Below are positions 17,271 through 25,471 of a stretch of DNA of 64,000 nucleotides, piece after piece (positions within the stretch are counted from its first letter, which is position 1; the number at the start of each line of letters is the position of its first letter). A model generated the notes under the pieces. That model was not told the origin of the DNA. It saw nothing but the letters and a program-made list of their open reading frames with translations, and searched no databases. The DNA is from Flavobacterium hungaricum (GTDB taxonomy: Bacteria; Bacteroidota; Bacteroidia; Flavobacteriales; Flavobacteriaceae), in contig NZ_PRDM01000003.1 in assembly GCF_015182285.1 (NCBI RefSeq), positions 186,001-250,000 of the forward strand, read 5' to 3'. Both the position numbers and the translations under genes were made by a program.

Positions 17271-18035
17271 TTACAAATTCATGCCGCCAGAAACTTCAAT
17301 TCTCTGTGCGTTTACCCAGCGGGCATCTTCGGTACACAAAAAGGCAACTACACCGCCTATATCGTCAGGAAGTCCAACACGGCCTAAAGCTGTAATTGAA
17401 GAAAGCATTTTGTTTAACTGCTCATTATCACGAACTACGCCGCCGCCAAAATCAGTTTCAATAGCGCCAGGAGCTACCACATTAGCTTTAATGCCTCTTG
17501 CGCCTAATTCTTTTGCCTGATATTTTGTTAACGTTTCGATAGCGCCTTTCATAGAAGCATAGGCGACGTAACCCGGAGTAGAAAATCTCGCAAGACCAGT
17601 TGAAATATTTACAATACCGCCGCCGTCGTTCATAATGTGCAGCGCTTTTTGAGTTAAGAAAAACGGTCCTTTAAACTGAATTTTAGTTAACAAATCAAAC
17701 TCTTCTTCTGTAGTTCCTTCAAACGAATTGTGAATTCCGATTCCCGCATTGTTTACTATAAAATCGAATTTATCTGTTTTAAATGTATTTTTTAAAACTG
17801 TTTTTACTTCTTCAAAAAAAGCATCAAAAGTTCCTGATTCTCCAACGTTTAATTGTAAAGAAGCTGCTTTTTGGCCTAAACTTTCAATTTCGGCCACTAC
17901 AGCATCTGCCTCTTCTTTTTTACTGTTATACGTAATGATTACGTCTAGTCCCTTTTTTGCAATTGCAATTGCCATGTTTTTTCCTAAACCTCTGCTGCCG
18001 CCTGTTACTAAGGCTATTTTTGTATTTACTGCCAT
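17271..18035 (-). CDS. Short-chain dehydrogenase/reductase (classical SDR)
   Basis: 254 residues with the Rossmann motif TGGSRGLG near the start, NNAG near residue 90, catalytic Ser in NIST and the YxxxK pair in YASMKG. The C-terminal VSGGMNL fits 3-oxoacyl-ACP-reductase-like SDRs. Arg and Lys near the cofactor pocket suggest NADPH, but the substrate is unknown. It is downstream of a second SDR (80-bp gap) and an AraC regulator, all on the minus strand, suggesting an inducible redox or detoxification cluster. Confidence 0.88.
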   Translation of the reverse strand: MAVNTKIALVTGGSRGLGKNMAIAIAKKGLDVIITYNSKKEEADAVVAEIESLGQKAASLQLNVGESGTFDAFFEEVKTVLKNTFKTDKFDFIVNNAGIGIHNSFEGTTEEEFDLLTKIQFKGPFFLTQKALHIMNDGGGIVNISTGLARFSTPGYVAYASMKGAIETLTKYQAKELGARGIKANVVAPGAIETDFGGGVVRDNEQLNKMLSSITALGRVGLPDDIGGVVAFLCTEDARWVNAQRIEVSGGMNL

Positions 18036-18115
18036 ATTTGTAATTATTAGTTGTTGATTGTAAAACTGTAAGTTTGTAAATGTTAGATGGGAAAAAGTTT
18101 TTTTACCTCTAACAA

Positions 18116-18838
18116 TTAAGAATGCAGAGCGTCAAACGATGCTTTTAATTCTGGTACGCTTGCGTTTAATCTTGCTGCACTGGTGCCGAAAGTAAGTTCT
18201 TGTTTTCCTTCTTTTAATTGTTCAAAAATAGATTCGATAAAACTGCTTACACTTGGATGTGCGTCGTGAAGACCAATGCCACCCAAATCGGTGTTTAATG
18301 CCGGCGGAATAATCTCAATTACCTCAATGCTTTTGGCTTTTAATAAATGACGAAGCGAAATTGTAAACGATCTAAAAAAAGCTTTTGTAGCCGAGTAAAC
18401 CGGTATTTTTGCAAAAGGAGAAAATGCTAATCCAGAAGTTACATTCATCACCGTTTTTAAAGAAGGTAAATTAATAAAAAGCGACGTTAAGTGTAATGGA
18501 GCTTCAATGTTAGTGGATAATTCAGATTTCATGCTTTCGTAAAAATCAGAATCGGTTACAGAAACCCATTTTTGAATTCCTGCATTATTGATTAACACAT
18601 TTAAGTCGCTGTGATTTTCAGAAATCCATTTGTAAAGTTCGATTCGTTCTTCTTCCAAAGATAAGTCACACACTTTTGTAATTACGGTTGGGAATTTTGC
18701 CTTTACTTCGTTCAAAACAGATTCTCTTCTGCCGCAGATTATTACGGTATTGTTTTCCTGAATAAATCGCTCAGTAAGCCCAAGCCCGATGCCGCTTGCA
18801 CCGCCGGTTATCAAAATTTTGTTGTTTGCTAAATTCAT
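18116..18838 (-). CDS. Short-chain dehydrogenase, DltE-like
   Basis: 240 residues. The cofactor motif is TGGASGIGLG, followed by CGRRES (adenine-ribose recognition, NADP-type Arg), NNAGIQKW and YSATKAF with catalytic Tyr and Lys. Length and the NVTSGLAF segment resemble DltE-like SDRs often found next to AraC regulators. It is probably co-transcribed with the SDR at 17271. Substrate unknown. Confidence 0.85.
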   Translation of the reverse strand: MNLANNKILITGGASGIGLGLTERFIQENNTVIICGRRESVLNEVKAKFPTVITKVCDLSLEEERIELYKWISENHSDLNVLINNAGIQKWVSVTDSDFYESMKSELSTNIEAPLHLTSLFINLPSLKTVMNVTSGLAFSPFAKIPVYSATKAFFRSFTISLRHLLKAKSIEVIEIIPPALNTDLGGIGLHDAHPSVSSFIESIFEQLKEGKQELTFGTSAARLNASVPELKASFDALHS

Positions 18839-19054
18839 CTTTTTAATCTTTTAAATTGATAAGACAAAGGTAGGAGCGAGACAGCGTTGGGAAATTGTAA
18901 ATATCAAACCGATGTTTGCGAAATTCAAATCAGAAACGGTAAATCTCAATTTCTTTAAATTCCAAATTCCATTTTATTGTCTTCCTGATCGAAGTGGAAG
19001 GTCTTTACGTTATGGATGCCCTTCGATTTCGTTAAAGAGGACAAGCTATGAACT

Positions 19055-19089
19055 AAACTTTTTCAAAGTTTCAAACTTTGAAAAAGTTT
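19055..19089. repeat. Perfect 16-bp inverted repeat
   Basis: aaactttttcaaagtt (19055-19070) and its exact reverse complement aactttgaaaaagttt (19074-19089) are separated by 3 bp. It would form a very stable hairpin between the AraC gene and the SDR operon and could act as a terminator or as a dispersed palindrome. Confidence 0.8.
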
Positions 19090-19160
19090 AAAAATCTAAA
19101 ATCTAAAATCTAAAATCTAAAATCTAAAATCTAAAATCTAAAATCTAAAATCTAAAATCT
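19090..19160. repeat. Tandem heptamer repeat, about ten units
   Basis: The 7-bp unit aaaatct is repeated about ten times without interruption, running right up to the TAG stop codon of the AraC gene (minus strand 19159-19161). The last unit contributes to that stop codon. Copy number is likely to vary between strains. The 18839-19158 stretch otherwise holds no gene. Confidence 0.9.
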
Positions 19161-20082
19161 AACTCCTAAAAGCAATAGGCGTAAATGAAGTCTGTTTTTT
19201 AAAGAAATTAGAAAAATGCGCTAGTTCTTCAAAACCAAGTGAATAGGCGATTTCAGAGATGTTCCAGTCGGTTTGTTTAAGAAGGATTTTGGCTTCGTTA
19301 ATCAAACGGCTGCTGATTAATTCGGTTGTGGTTTTACCCGTATTTTCTTTTAATACTTTATTTAAATGATTGACATGAACGGATAATCTTTCGGCAAAAT
19401 CTTTTGCAGTTCTTAATTGCAGACGCTGATTTGGAGATTCTATAGGAAATTGTCTTTCTAATAATTCAGCAAATAAAGATGATACTCTCGCAGCAGAATT
19501 GTGTTTGGAATACAAAGCTGTGATGGGTTGTAATTTTTGCCCGAAGTGAATTAATTCGGCCACATAGTTTCGAATCAGATCGTATTTATAGGTATAATCC
19601 GAATTGATTTCTTTTTGTATTTTATTGAAAATCAATTCGACTTCTAAAACTTCTTCGTCAGAAAGCTGAAAAATAGGATAACCGTCTGAAGCGAAAATCG
19701 GAAGTTCGTCCAAATCAATGCCGCTTTTACTTTTGGATAAAAATTCACTTGTAAAAACACAAAACTGCCCCGACTGGTTGGTGTCCTGCGGTAAATAATT
19801 GTACGGAATTTTTGGTGTTGCAAATAACAATCCCTGTTTTTCGATTTCAATTATTTTATCAGCGTATTCGGCTCTGTTATGGCCTTTTATCAGACTTATT
19901 TTGTAATACGCTCTTCGGTCATACGGCATCAGCGATTTTCCTTGAAGGCGCTCCAAAAGTTCTTTTATACCAAAAACATTAAAATGACCAATCTCTTTCT
20001 GAATGTCGTTTGGCAGTAATGAAGTGGGGTCAACAGCTGAACCTTCGGTAATGTCTTTGTAAAAGGAGTCGAGTGATTTCAT
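19159..20082 (-). CDS. AraC-family transcriptional regulator
   Basis: 307 residues. The N-terminal ~190 residues form a cupin-like sensing domain. The C-terminal ~100 residues hold two helix-turn-helix motifs: KDFAERLSVHVNHLNKVLKE and ISEIAYSLGFEELAHFSNFF, followed by the family ending KKQTSFTPIAFR. It lies upstream of two SDR genes on the same strand, a frequent pairing in which the regulator induces the dehydrogenases. The stop codon is formed by the adjoining heptamer tandem repeat. Confidence 0.9.
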   Translation of the reverse strand: MKSLDSFYKDITEGSAVDPTSLLPNDIQKEIGHFNVFGIKELLERLQGKSLMPYDRRAYYKISLIKGHNRAEYADKIIEIEKQGLLFATPKIPYNYLPQDTNQSGQFCVFTSEFLSKSKSGIDLDELPIFASDGYPIFQLSDEEVLEVELIFNKIQKEINSDYTYKYDLIRNYVAELIHFGQKLQPITALYSKHNSAARVSSLFAELLERQFPIESPNQRLQLRTAKDFAERLSVHVNHLNKVLKENTGKTTTELISSRLINEAKILLKQTDWNISEIAYSLGFEELAHFSNFFKKQTSFTPIAFRS

Positions 20083-20120
20083 ATTGATGAATTGTAAAAT
20101 TCAAATATATGAAAATCTTG

Positions 20121-20393
20121 TTTCAGGTTTCAGGTTTCAGGTTTTTTTAGTTTCAGGTTGCTTTGCTTTGAGTTTATTTAACCGCAAAGGGCGCAATGTT
20201 TTTCGCAAGGCTCGTTGTTCTTTACTTTTATTTAACCGCAAAGAGCGCAAAGATTTACGCAAGGTTCGCAAAGAAATGGGTTTTCTTTACTTTTATTTAA
20301 CCGCAAAGAGCGCTATGTTTTTCGCAAAGAGCGCAAAAAAAAACCTTGCGAGCTTTGCGTAAATCTTTGCGAACCTTGCGGTTAGAAAGAACT
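20121..20393. repeat. Cluster of accgcaaag-type dispersed repeats
   Basis: Three direct copies of an aaccgcaaagagcgcaa phrase start at about 20180, 20233 and 20299, followed by an inverted copy at about 20343-20383 ending ttgcggtt. The third direct copy and the inverted copy can pair into a long hairpin. A triplet of ttcaggt units precedes them at 20121-20145. A reading frame crosses the region but is made of repeat sequence only and is not a gene. The element resembles the tgcttcgcggttaaat phrase at 54425-54440, so it is a dispersed family. Confidence 0.7.
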
Positions 20394-20399
20394 TTGCAG

Positions 20400-20963
20400 T
20401 TAAAACAAACTTCCCTGAACAAACTCAGGCTCTGGATTGCTCCCAAATTCAAAAGTATCGATTACAAAAAACTGTTTTTTAATAGGATCCAATTCTCGTA
20501 AAACAATTTCTTTACACAGAAAATCAATTTCGATAGTAGTAAAAAGCTGAGATGCGATTTTGAGGTTTTCAGGAATTAATTTTCGGCCGATTGACAAGTG
20601 CGGATCGTCACTTTTTTTAAGTTTTAAAGATTGCAGTATTTCCTGAATCTTTTTCATCACAGGCTTCAGTTGGTTTTTAGAAGTCTCATTTGGAGCAATA
20701 AAAAAGGCTCCGGCATTATCATAAGAGCCAAAATGATCTAAGTAAACCTGAAATGGAGTTAGTGTATTGCAGGTTTTTGTGATCTTGTTTTTGATGGTAT
20801 GAATTTGAGAATCATCAATCGTAAATTCGCAAATGGTGATATGTGCAGTCGAGTTACAGCTGTTGTACCAATTGATTTTGCTTTTCAGATAATCTTTCAT
20901 TGTTTTGACAGAATCAATAACATCTTGCGAAGGATAAATGGCAGCAGAGTATTTTTTTTCCAT
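20400..20963 (-). CDS. 2'-5' RNA ligase-like 2H phosphoesterase
   Basis: 187 residues, cytoplasmic. Two HxTx-type motifs characteristic of the 2H phosphoesterase superfamily are present: HITI near residue 41 (TAHITICEF) and HLSI near residue 121 (DPHLSIGRK). Members hydrolyse or ligate 2'-5' or cyclic phosphodiester RNA ends. The exact substrate cannot be called. It appears monocistronic and has no obvious link to neighbouring genes. Confidence 0.82.
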   Translation of the reverse strand: MEKKYSAAIYPSQDVIDSVKTMKDYLKSKINWYNSCNSTAHITICEFTIDDSQIHTIKNKITKTCNTLTPFQVYLDHFGSYDNAGAFFIAPNETSKNQLKPVMKKIQEILQSLKLKKSDDPHLSIGRKLIPENLKIASQLFTTIEIDFLCKEIVLRELDPIKKQFFVIDTFEFGSNPEPEFVQGSLF

Positions 20964-21009
20964 TTTTACGATTTAGATTGATGCTAATTTAGAAAGCTAT
21001 TTACAGGAT

Positions 21010-21435
21010 TTATTTTCGAAATCGGTATTCTCGTGAAAAACCCTCTTTTTGAGTATACGAATAGTCGTAATCCATTTGTTTCCTTAGTTTAGAATATTCT
21101 GCAGCCGACAGAACTTTAATATCTTCAGGATATTCAACGATTGGTATTTTGATTAAGTTGTATTGCGTTTTGTTTTTATCATTTGTGTTTTTTACCAATG
21201 CAATATTTTTATTGCCAATTACTTCAATTATATCGTATAGCAATACCAGACTGCCGCCGTCTTTTTCTATGCTGATATATTTAGAGGGTAAAATATCGCT
21301 TTCCATTAAGTAAAAATTACGATCTAAACTTTCTTTAAAAGTATAGTCTTTGTAGAAACACTGTGTGAAGAGTGTACAGAAAGTCACTATAATTGTAATT
21401 TTCAGTATCCTTTGAGCTAGAACTATTTTATTCAT
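21010..21435 (-). CDS. Hypothetical lipoprotein (141 aa)
   Basis: The start is set at 21435 (MNKIVLAQ). A hydrophobic segment ends in the lipobox-like LFTQC, predicting lipid attachment at that Cys. The ~115-residue mature part is basic at its C-terminus (YTQKEGFSREYRFRK) and beta-rich. No family is recognised. The neighbouring small genes do not clarify its role. Confidence 0.6.
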   Translation of the reverse strand: MNKIVLAQRILKITIIVTFCTLFTQCFYKDYTFKESLDRNFYLMESDILPSKYISIEKDGGSLVLLYDIIEVIGNKNIALVKNTNDKNKTQYNLIKIPIVEYPEDIKVLSAAEYSKLRKQMDYDYSYTQKEGFSREYRFRK

Positions 21436-21573
21436 CTTAAGATTTGATTGCATACAAATTTAGGATTTATAAAAAGAGTTTCAGCAGGACGCAATTTTAA
21501 TTTTCGATAAAAAGAAATAATTAAATAAACTCGTTTATAAAACGGAATCGTTTTCTCAAACTTTTAAAAAATA

Positions 21574-21888
21574 CTATAATTTTCCGGTAAGGTGTAATCG
21601 ATGTAAAATTTCAGATCGCAGTAAGCCGCTGCCGCCTCCAAAATGTTCGATTACTTCTACATCTGGCTGTGCTTTCAGGCAGAAAGAAGTAAATTGTTTC
21701 TCTACTTCATCCTCAATTCCAGAACTCAAAAGTACAATATCGATTTTGTTATTAAGAAAATATTCTTGTGCTGTATTTTCGTCGCTGAACGGTACTGCAT
21801 TCCATTCTTCATAAGCATTAACAAGACGCGTTAGAATTTCGAGAATGGCTTGGTTTTTTCCGAGTATTAAGAATTCAAATGTTTTCAT
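21574..21888 (-). CDS. Degenerate receiver-domain protein (104 aa)
   Basis: The start is set at 21888 (MKTFEFLILGKN). The pattern of a response-regulator receiver fold is visible: beta-1 FEFLILGKN, beta-3 IDIVLLSSGI and a following helix. The acidic pair after beta-1 is missing, and the phospho-acceptor Asp at the end of beta-3 is replaced by Ser. It has no output domain. It is most likely a non-phosphorylated, adaptor-type receiver relative; function unknown. Confidence 0.55.
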   Translation of the reverse strand: MKTFEFLILGKNQAILEILTRLVNAYEEWNAVPFSDENTAQEYFLNNKIDIVLLSSGIEDEVEKQFTSFCLKAQPDVEVIEHFGGGSGLLRSEILHRLHLTGKL

Positions 21889-21909
21889 GATCGCTAATTT
21901 ATAAGACAA

Positions 21910-22397
21910 AATTATTTTAATAAAACGGTTTTCAACTTAATGTAGAACAAGAAATGATTTTGCTTGCAGATTTTTAAACATTTCTATGAATTCTGAATCT
22001 TTATACAAATGTATTAGAATCCCATGTAAATAAGGCTTAATCTACATTAAGAAAGAGTTTTTTTACAGTTTTTAATAGTGCTGGTATTTTTTAATAAAAA
22101 ATAAATGTTAAAGTCAAATAATTAACTTGATGAAAGACAATCTTTTATTTTTTTGAAATTGTTAAAAAGATTTTTTTTGCGTTTGGAATGTGGAAAGCCG
22201 TAAGGAAATCAAGGATGGCGCGTTTAATTTTGCCCCCGAAAGTTGAAAGGAATAACATTTTTTACCTTTTTAAAATGTTATGATTTAATTTTTAGTGTTA
22301 ACTGTTTTTGGAGAAACAATTTTTTTAATTTGAAGTTTGACATATACCATTTGATCGTGGGGTAAATTTAAAATATTTACAAGAATGTCTAATTTTT
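21910..22397. other. Gene-free stretch, possible non-coding RNA
   Basis: No convincing reading frame on either strand. Most is very AT-rich, but 22180-22250 is visibly richer in G and C (ggaaagccgtaagg, ggatggcgcg, tgcccccg). A 9-bp inverted repeat (taacatttt / aaaatgtta) lies at 22253-22281. A rho-independent-type hairpin on the + strand follows at 22398, although no + strand gene precedes it. An unannotated small RNA or a decayed gene would explain this. Confidence 0.35.
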
Positions 22398-22446
22398 AAG
22401 GGTTTTTATATTTGGTCGACGGACTTAATCTAAAAACCCTTTTTTC
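22398..22446 (+). terminator. Hairpin with T-run, no upstream + strand gene
   Basis: aagggttttta (22398-22408) pairs with taaaaaccctt (22431-22441), an 11-bp stem with a 22-nt loop, followed by TTTTT. The T run is on the + strand only, so it fits a + strand transcript better than the minus-strand esterase gene ending at 22487. Confidence 0.55.
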
Positions 22447-22486
22447 ATTATAATAATTCAAAATTCAATAAATCTTGAATAGCAAA

Positions 22487-23425
22487 CTAATTGCTGTAAT
22501 TGTGATTTTTAAGCCATTCCTGGCAATCTTTTGTCCAGAATTGGCTGGTGTCTTTTACACCTAAACCAAAGCCGTGGCCGCCTTTTTCATAAATGTGCAT
22601 TTCGGCACCCACACCGTTTTTCTTTAGAGCCAAATAATAATAAATACTGTTTTCTGGAATAACCACCGTATCGTCTGTTGCGTGAATTAAGAACGCAGGA
22701 GGTGTTTTTGCGTTGACTTGTTTTTCATTAGAATAAAAATCCAATAGTTCTTGAGATGGTTTTTCTCCCAAAAGATTGATCTGCGATCCTTTATGTGTAA
22801 TTTCATTCTGCATCGAAATTACAGGATAAATCAACAGCGAAAAATCGGGTCTTGCACTTACTTTGTAGGCACTTTCATAAACTTTATCGTCATAATGTGT
22901 TGATAATGTTGAAGCCAAGTGTCCGCCTGCAGAAAATCCCATGATGCCGATTTTGTTCGGATCTAAATTCCATTTCGCAGCATGATGTCTCACATATCGA
23001 ATCGCTTCCTGTGCATCTTGAAGCGGACCAATGTTTTTGTTTTTCATAATAAGATCATTTGGAAGTCTGTATTTTAAAACAAAAGCAGTAATTCCCAGAC
23101 TATTCAGCCATTGCGCAATCTTGGTGCCTTCTTTATCAAAAGCCAAATGAGTGTAACCGCCTCCTGGACAAATCACCACCGCAGCCTGATTTCCTTGTTT
23201 TGGAACATGAATGCTTAGAGTTGGAACAGAAACAAGGCTGGTGCTTTGTAAATTTCCTTCTTTGAGATCGGGTTTTTCTTTATAATCGGGAGCTTTTATT
23301 TCGTCCGGAATTTTATTCCATAACGGAATAGTTTGATTTTGAGCATTTAAATTGCTTGTAATTGCTGTAAATAACAGAAAACCTAGAGTGATTTTTGTTA
23401 AAAAATAGGGTTTGATAGTTTTCAA
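22487..23425 (-). CDS. Secreted alpha/beta-hydrolase, carbohydrate esterase-like
   Basis: 312 residues with an N-terminal signal peptide ending SNLNAQ. The fold is that of BD-FAE/acetyl-xylan-esterase-like hydrolases: oxyanion loop CPGGGYTHLA, nucleophile Ser165 in GFSAGG, acid in HATDDTVV and catalytic His in GGHGFG. It probably removes acetyl or other ester groups from plant polysaccharide. It lies divergent from the exuT operon with a shared control region containing the LacI-type operator, and so is probably part of the pectin regulon. The exact ester is unknown. Confidence 0.82.
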   Translation of the reverse strand: MKTIKPYFLTKITLGFLLFTAITSNLNAQNQTIPLWNKIPDEIKAPDYKEKPDLKEGNLQSTSLVSVPTLSIHVPKQGNQAAVVICPGGGYTHLAFDKEGTKIAQWLNSLGITAFVLKYRLPNDLIMKNKNIGPLQDAQEAIRYVRHHAAKWNLDPNKIGIMGFSAGGHLASTLSTHYDDKVYESAYKVSARPDFSLLIYPVISMQNEITHKGSQINLLGEKPSQELLDFYSNEKQVNAKTPPAFLIHATDDTVVIPENSIYYYLALKKNGVGAEMHIYEKGGHGFGLGVKDTSQFWTKDCQEWLKNHNYSN

Positions 23426-23681
23426 TTTTATTTGTAATTAATTGTTTAGTAGTAGATTAAGCAGGTTTTAAAAAGAGTGTTTCAAGATTCTTTTAGAAAA
23501 TTAAAATTAAGCAAAAAAAGCGTTCAAAACCATTTGTTTGAGGGACGTTTTTATCCCTAAATTCGGATGAATTTGACCTGATAGCTTTTAACAAATATAT
23601 TATTTAATGTGTAATTTTGAATGCTATTTTTTAAATGATGTGTTTATTTTCTATGGTAAAATAATTTTATATACAATTTAT

Positions 23682-23725
23682 TTGGTATATACAGATTAAA
23701 AACTATATTTGTGCAATCGATTACA
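23682..23725 (+). promoter_or_regulatory. Promoter plus LacI-type operator for the exuT operon
   Basis: TTG at 23682-23684, a 19-bp gap, then tatatttg at 23704-23711 (perfect TAnnTTTG). The palindrome tgcaatcgattaca (23712-23725) follows directly and would cover the transcription start. Identical or near-identical sites are found before kduI, the first GH28 gene and the lacI-type gene. The operator leaves a 106-bp leader before the start codon at 23832. A bound regulator here should block transcription. Confidence 0.8.
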
Positions 23726-23831
23726 TTAATTTGCTTTTTGAGTATTAAAAGATTGATTTTAATCTTTTTAAAGAGCGATCAAAACAATCGAAAAAATACC
23801 AAGATTTACAAAACTATAATACTCGCTTACT

Positions 23832-25427
23832 ATGAATCAAACCGAAGCTGTGACAACGAACCCAACTGTGCAATCTGCTGGAAAATACCGCTGGAGTATT
23901 TGTGCATTGTTGTTTTTTGCAACTACCATCAATTATTTAGACAGACAAGTGCTTTCTCTAACCTGGAAAGATTTTATCGCGCCAGAATTTCATTGGACTA
24001 ATAGTGATTATGGAGATATAACAGCTTTGTTTTCTATATTTTATGCCGTTTCATTATTATTTGCAGGCAGATTTGTAGATTGGTTAGATACTAAAAAAGG
24101 ATTTCTTTGGGCAATAGGGATCTGGTCAATAGGAGCTTGTCTTCACGCTTTTTGCGGTATTGCAACTTCTGGAATTATTACCGGAGACTGGTTTGTTGGA
24201 TTTCATGGTTCAAAAGAAGTAATCAGTACGGTGCAGGATACTGCTTTGGTTATTAATGTCAGTGTGGCTTTGTTCATTTTTGCTCGTTTTGTTCTGGCAG
24301 TTGGAGAAGCAGGGAATTTTCCAGCGGCTATTAAAACTACAGCCGAATATTTTCCTAAAAAAGACAGGGCTTTTGCAACTAGTATTTTTAATGCAGGAGC
24401 CACTGTTGGAGCTTTGGCAGCACCAGTGAGTATTCCGTTTATTGCTAAGTCTTTTGGCTGGGAAATGTCTTTTATTATCATTGGAGCTTTAGGATTTGTA
24501 TGGATGGGATTTTGGATGTTTATGTACGATAAACCAGAAAGACATTCAAAAGTATCAGCAGAAGAATTAGCTTATATTCAGCAAGATGATATTTTGGACA
24601 GTAAAATAACAGGTTTTGTGCCTGAAACGACTTCTAAAGTTTCTCTTAAAAACTGTTTTAAATACAAACAAACATGGGCTTTTGCATTTGGTAAATTTAT
24701 GACAGACGGCGTTTGGTGGTTCTTTTTATTCTGGACTCCTGCGTATCTAAGTTCTGTTTACGGAATGGATTCTGCACAAGCGGCTTTACCATTGTTTGTT
24801 CTTTATATGATTACTTTATTATCAATTATCGGAGGATGGCTGCCAACTTATTTTGTAGATAAAAAAGGAATGAATGCGTATGAAGGAAGAATGAGAGCGA
24901 TGTTGATTTTTGCTTTTTTCCCTTTATTGGCGCTATTAGCACAGCCATTAGGATATGTTAGTTACTGGGTTCCAGTAATTATTATCGGAATCGCGGGTGC
25001 GGCGCATCAATCTTGGTCTGCAAACATTTTTACAACTGTTGGAGATATGTTTCCTAAAAAAGCAATTGCAACCATTACCGGAATTGGAGGTTTGGCAGGT
25101 GGACTGGGTTCTACATTAATAAACAAAGGTTCGGGTGTGCTTTTTGATTTTACACAAAGAAATTGGAGCACCGTAAACGGCCAGCCATTATTAGAGAAAT
25201 ATCCTCAGTTTCAAAATGCTGCAGCAGAAAAAGCTTTCTTGGCCGAAAAAGGACTAGGAAACTTAGAAGAGTTTTTAAAATCACTTTCTGCCGCTGGAGA
25301 AAATGTGGTAAATGGAATAAATTCGGGATACATGATTATCTTTTCTATATGTGCAGTTTGTTACTTAATAGGCTGGGCAGTAATGAAAACACTTGTTCCG
25401 AAATACCGACCGATTACAGATCTCTAA
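23832..25427 (+). CDS. exuT: Hexuronate transporter (MFS, ExuT-like) 1
   Basis: 531 residues with 12 predicted membrane helices. The N-terminus GKYRWSICALLFFATTINYLDRQ is typical of the anion:cation symporter branch (ExuT/GudP-like) of the major facilitator superfamily, as are the GNFPAAIKTTAEYFPKKDRA segment and the SANIFTTVGDMFPKKAIATITGIGG motif. It should import galacturonate/glucuronate or unsaturated uronates across the inner membrane. Compared with its tandem paralogue it has an extra loop of about 45 residues after TM3 and a longer C-terminal loop, which may alter specificity. It is the first gene of the catabolic cluster. Confidence 0.88.
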   Translation: MNQTEAVTTNPTVQSAGKYRWSICALLFFATTINYLDRQVLSLTWKDFIAPEFHWTNSDYGDITALFSIFYAVSLLFAGRFVDWLDTKKGFLWAIGIWSIGACLHAFCGIATSGIITGDWFVGFHGSKEVISTVQDTALVINVSVALFIFARFVLAVGEAGNFPAAIKTTAEYFPKKDRAFATSIFNAGATVGALAAPVSIPFIAKSFGWEMSFIIIGALGFVWMGFWMFMYDKPERHSKVSAEELAYIQQDDILDSKITGFVPETTSKVSLKNCFKYKQTWAFAFGKFMTDGVWWFFLFWTPAYLSSVYGMDSAQAALPLFVLYMITLLSIIGGWLPTYFVDKKGMNAYEGRMRAMLIFAFFPLLALLAQPLGYVSYWVPVIIIGIAGAAHQSWSANIFTTVGDMFPKKAIATITGIGGLAGGLGSTLINKGSGVLFDFTQRNWSTVNGQPLLEKYPQFQNAAAEKAFLAEKGLGNLEEFLKSLSAAGENVVNGINSGYMIIFSICAVCYLIGWAVMKTLVPKYRPITDL

Positions 25428-25471
25428 CCAAGATCTGACGCTGACTAACCAACCTAACCAACCACTAAATT

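Noticed and set aside
19090..19160. Possible CRISPR array
   Set aside because: Seven-base units without unique spacers; a simple tandem repeat and no cas genes nearby.
20084..20362. 92-codon frame across the accgcaaag repeats
   Set aside because: Made entirely of dispersed repeat sequence with no recognisable protein features.
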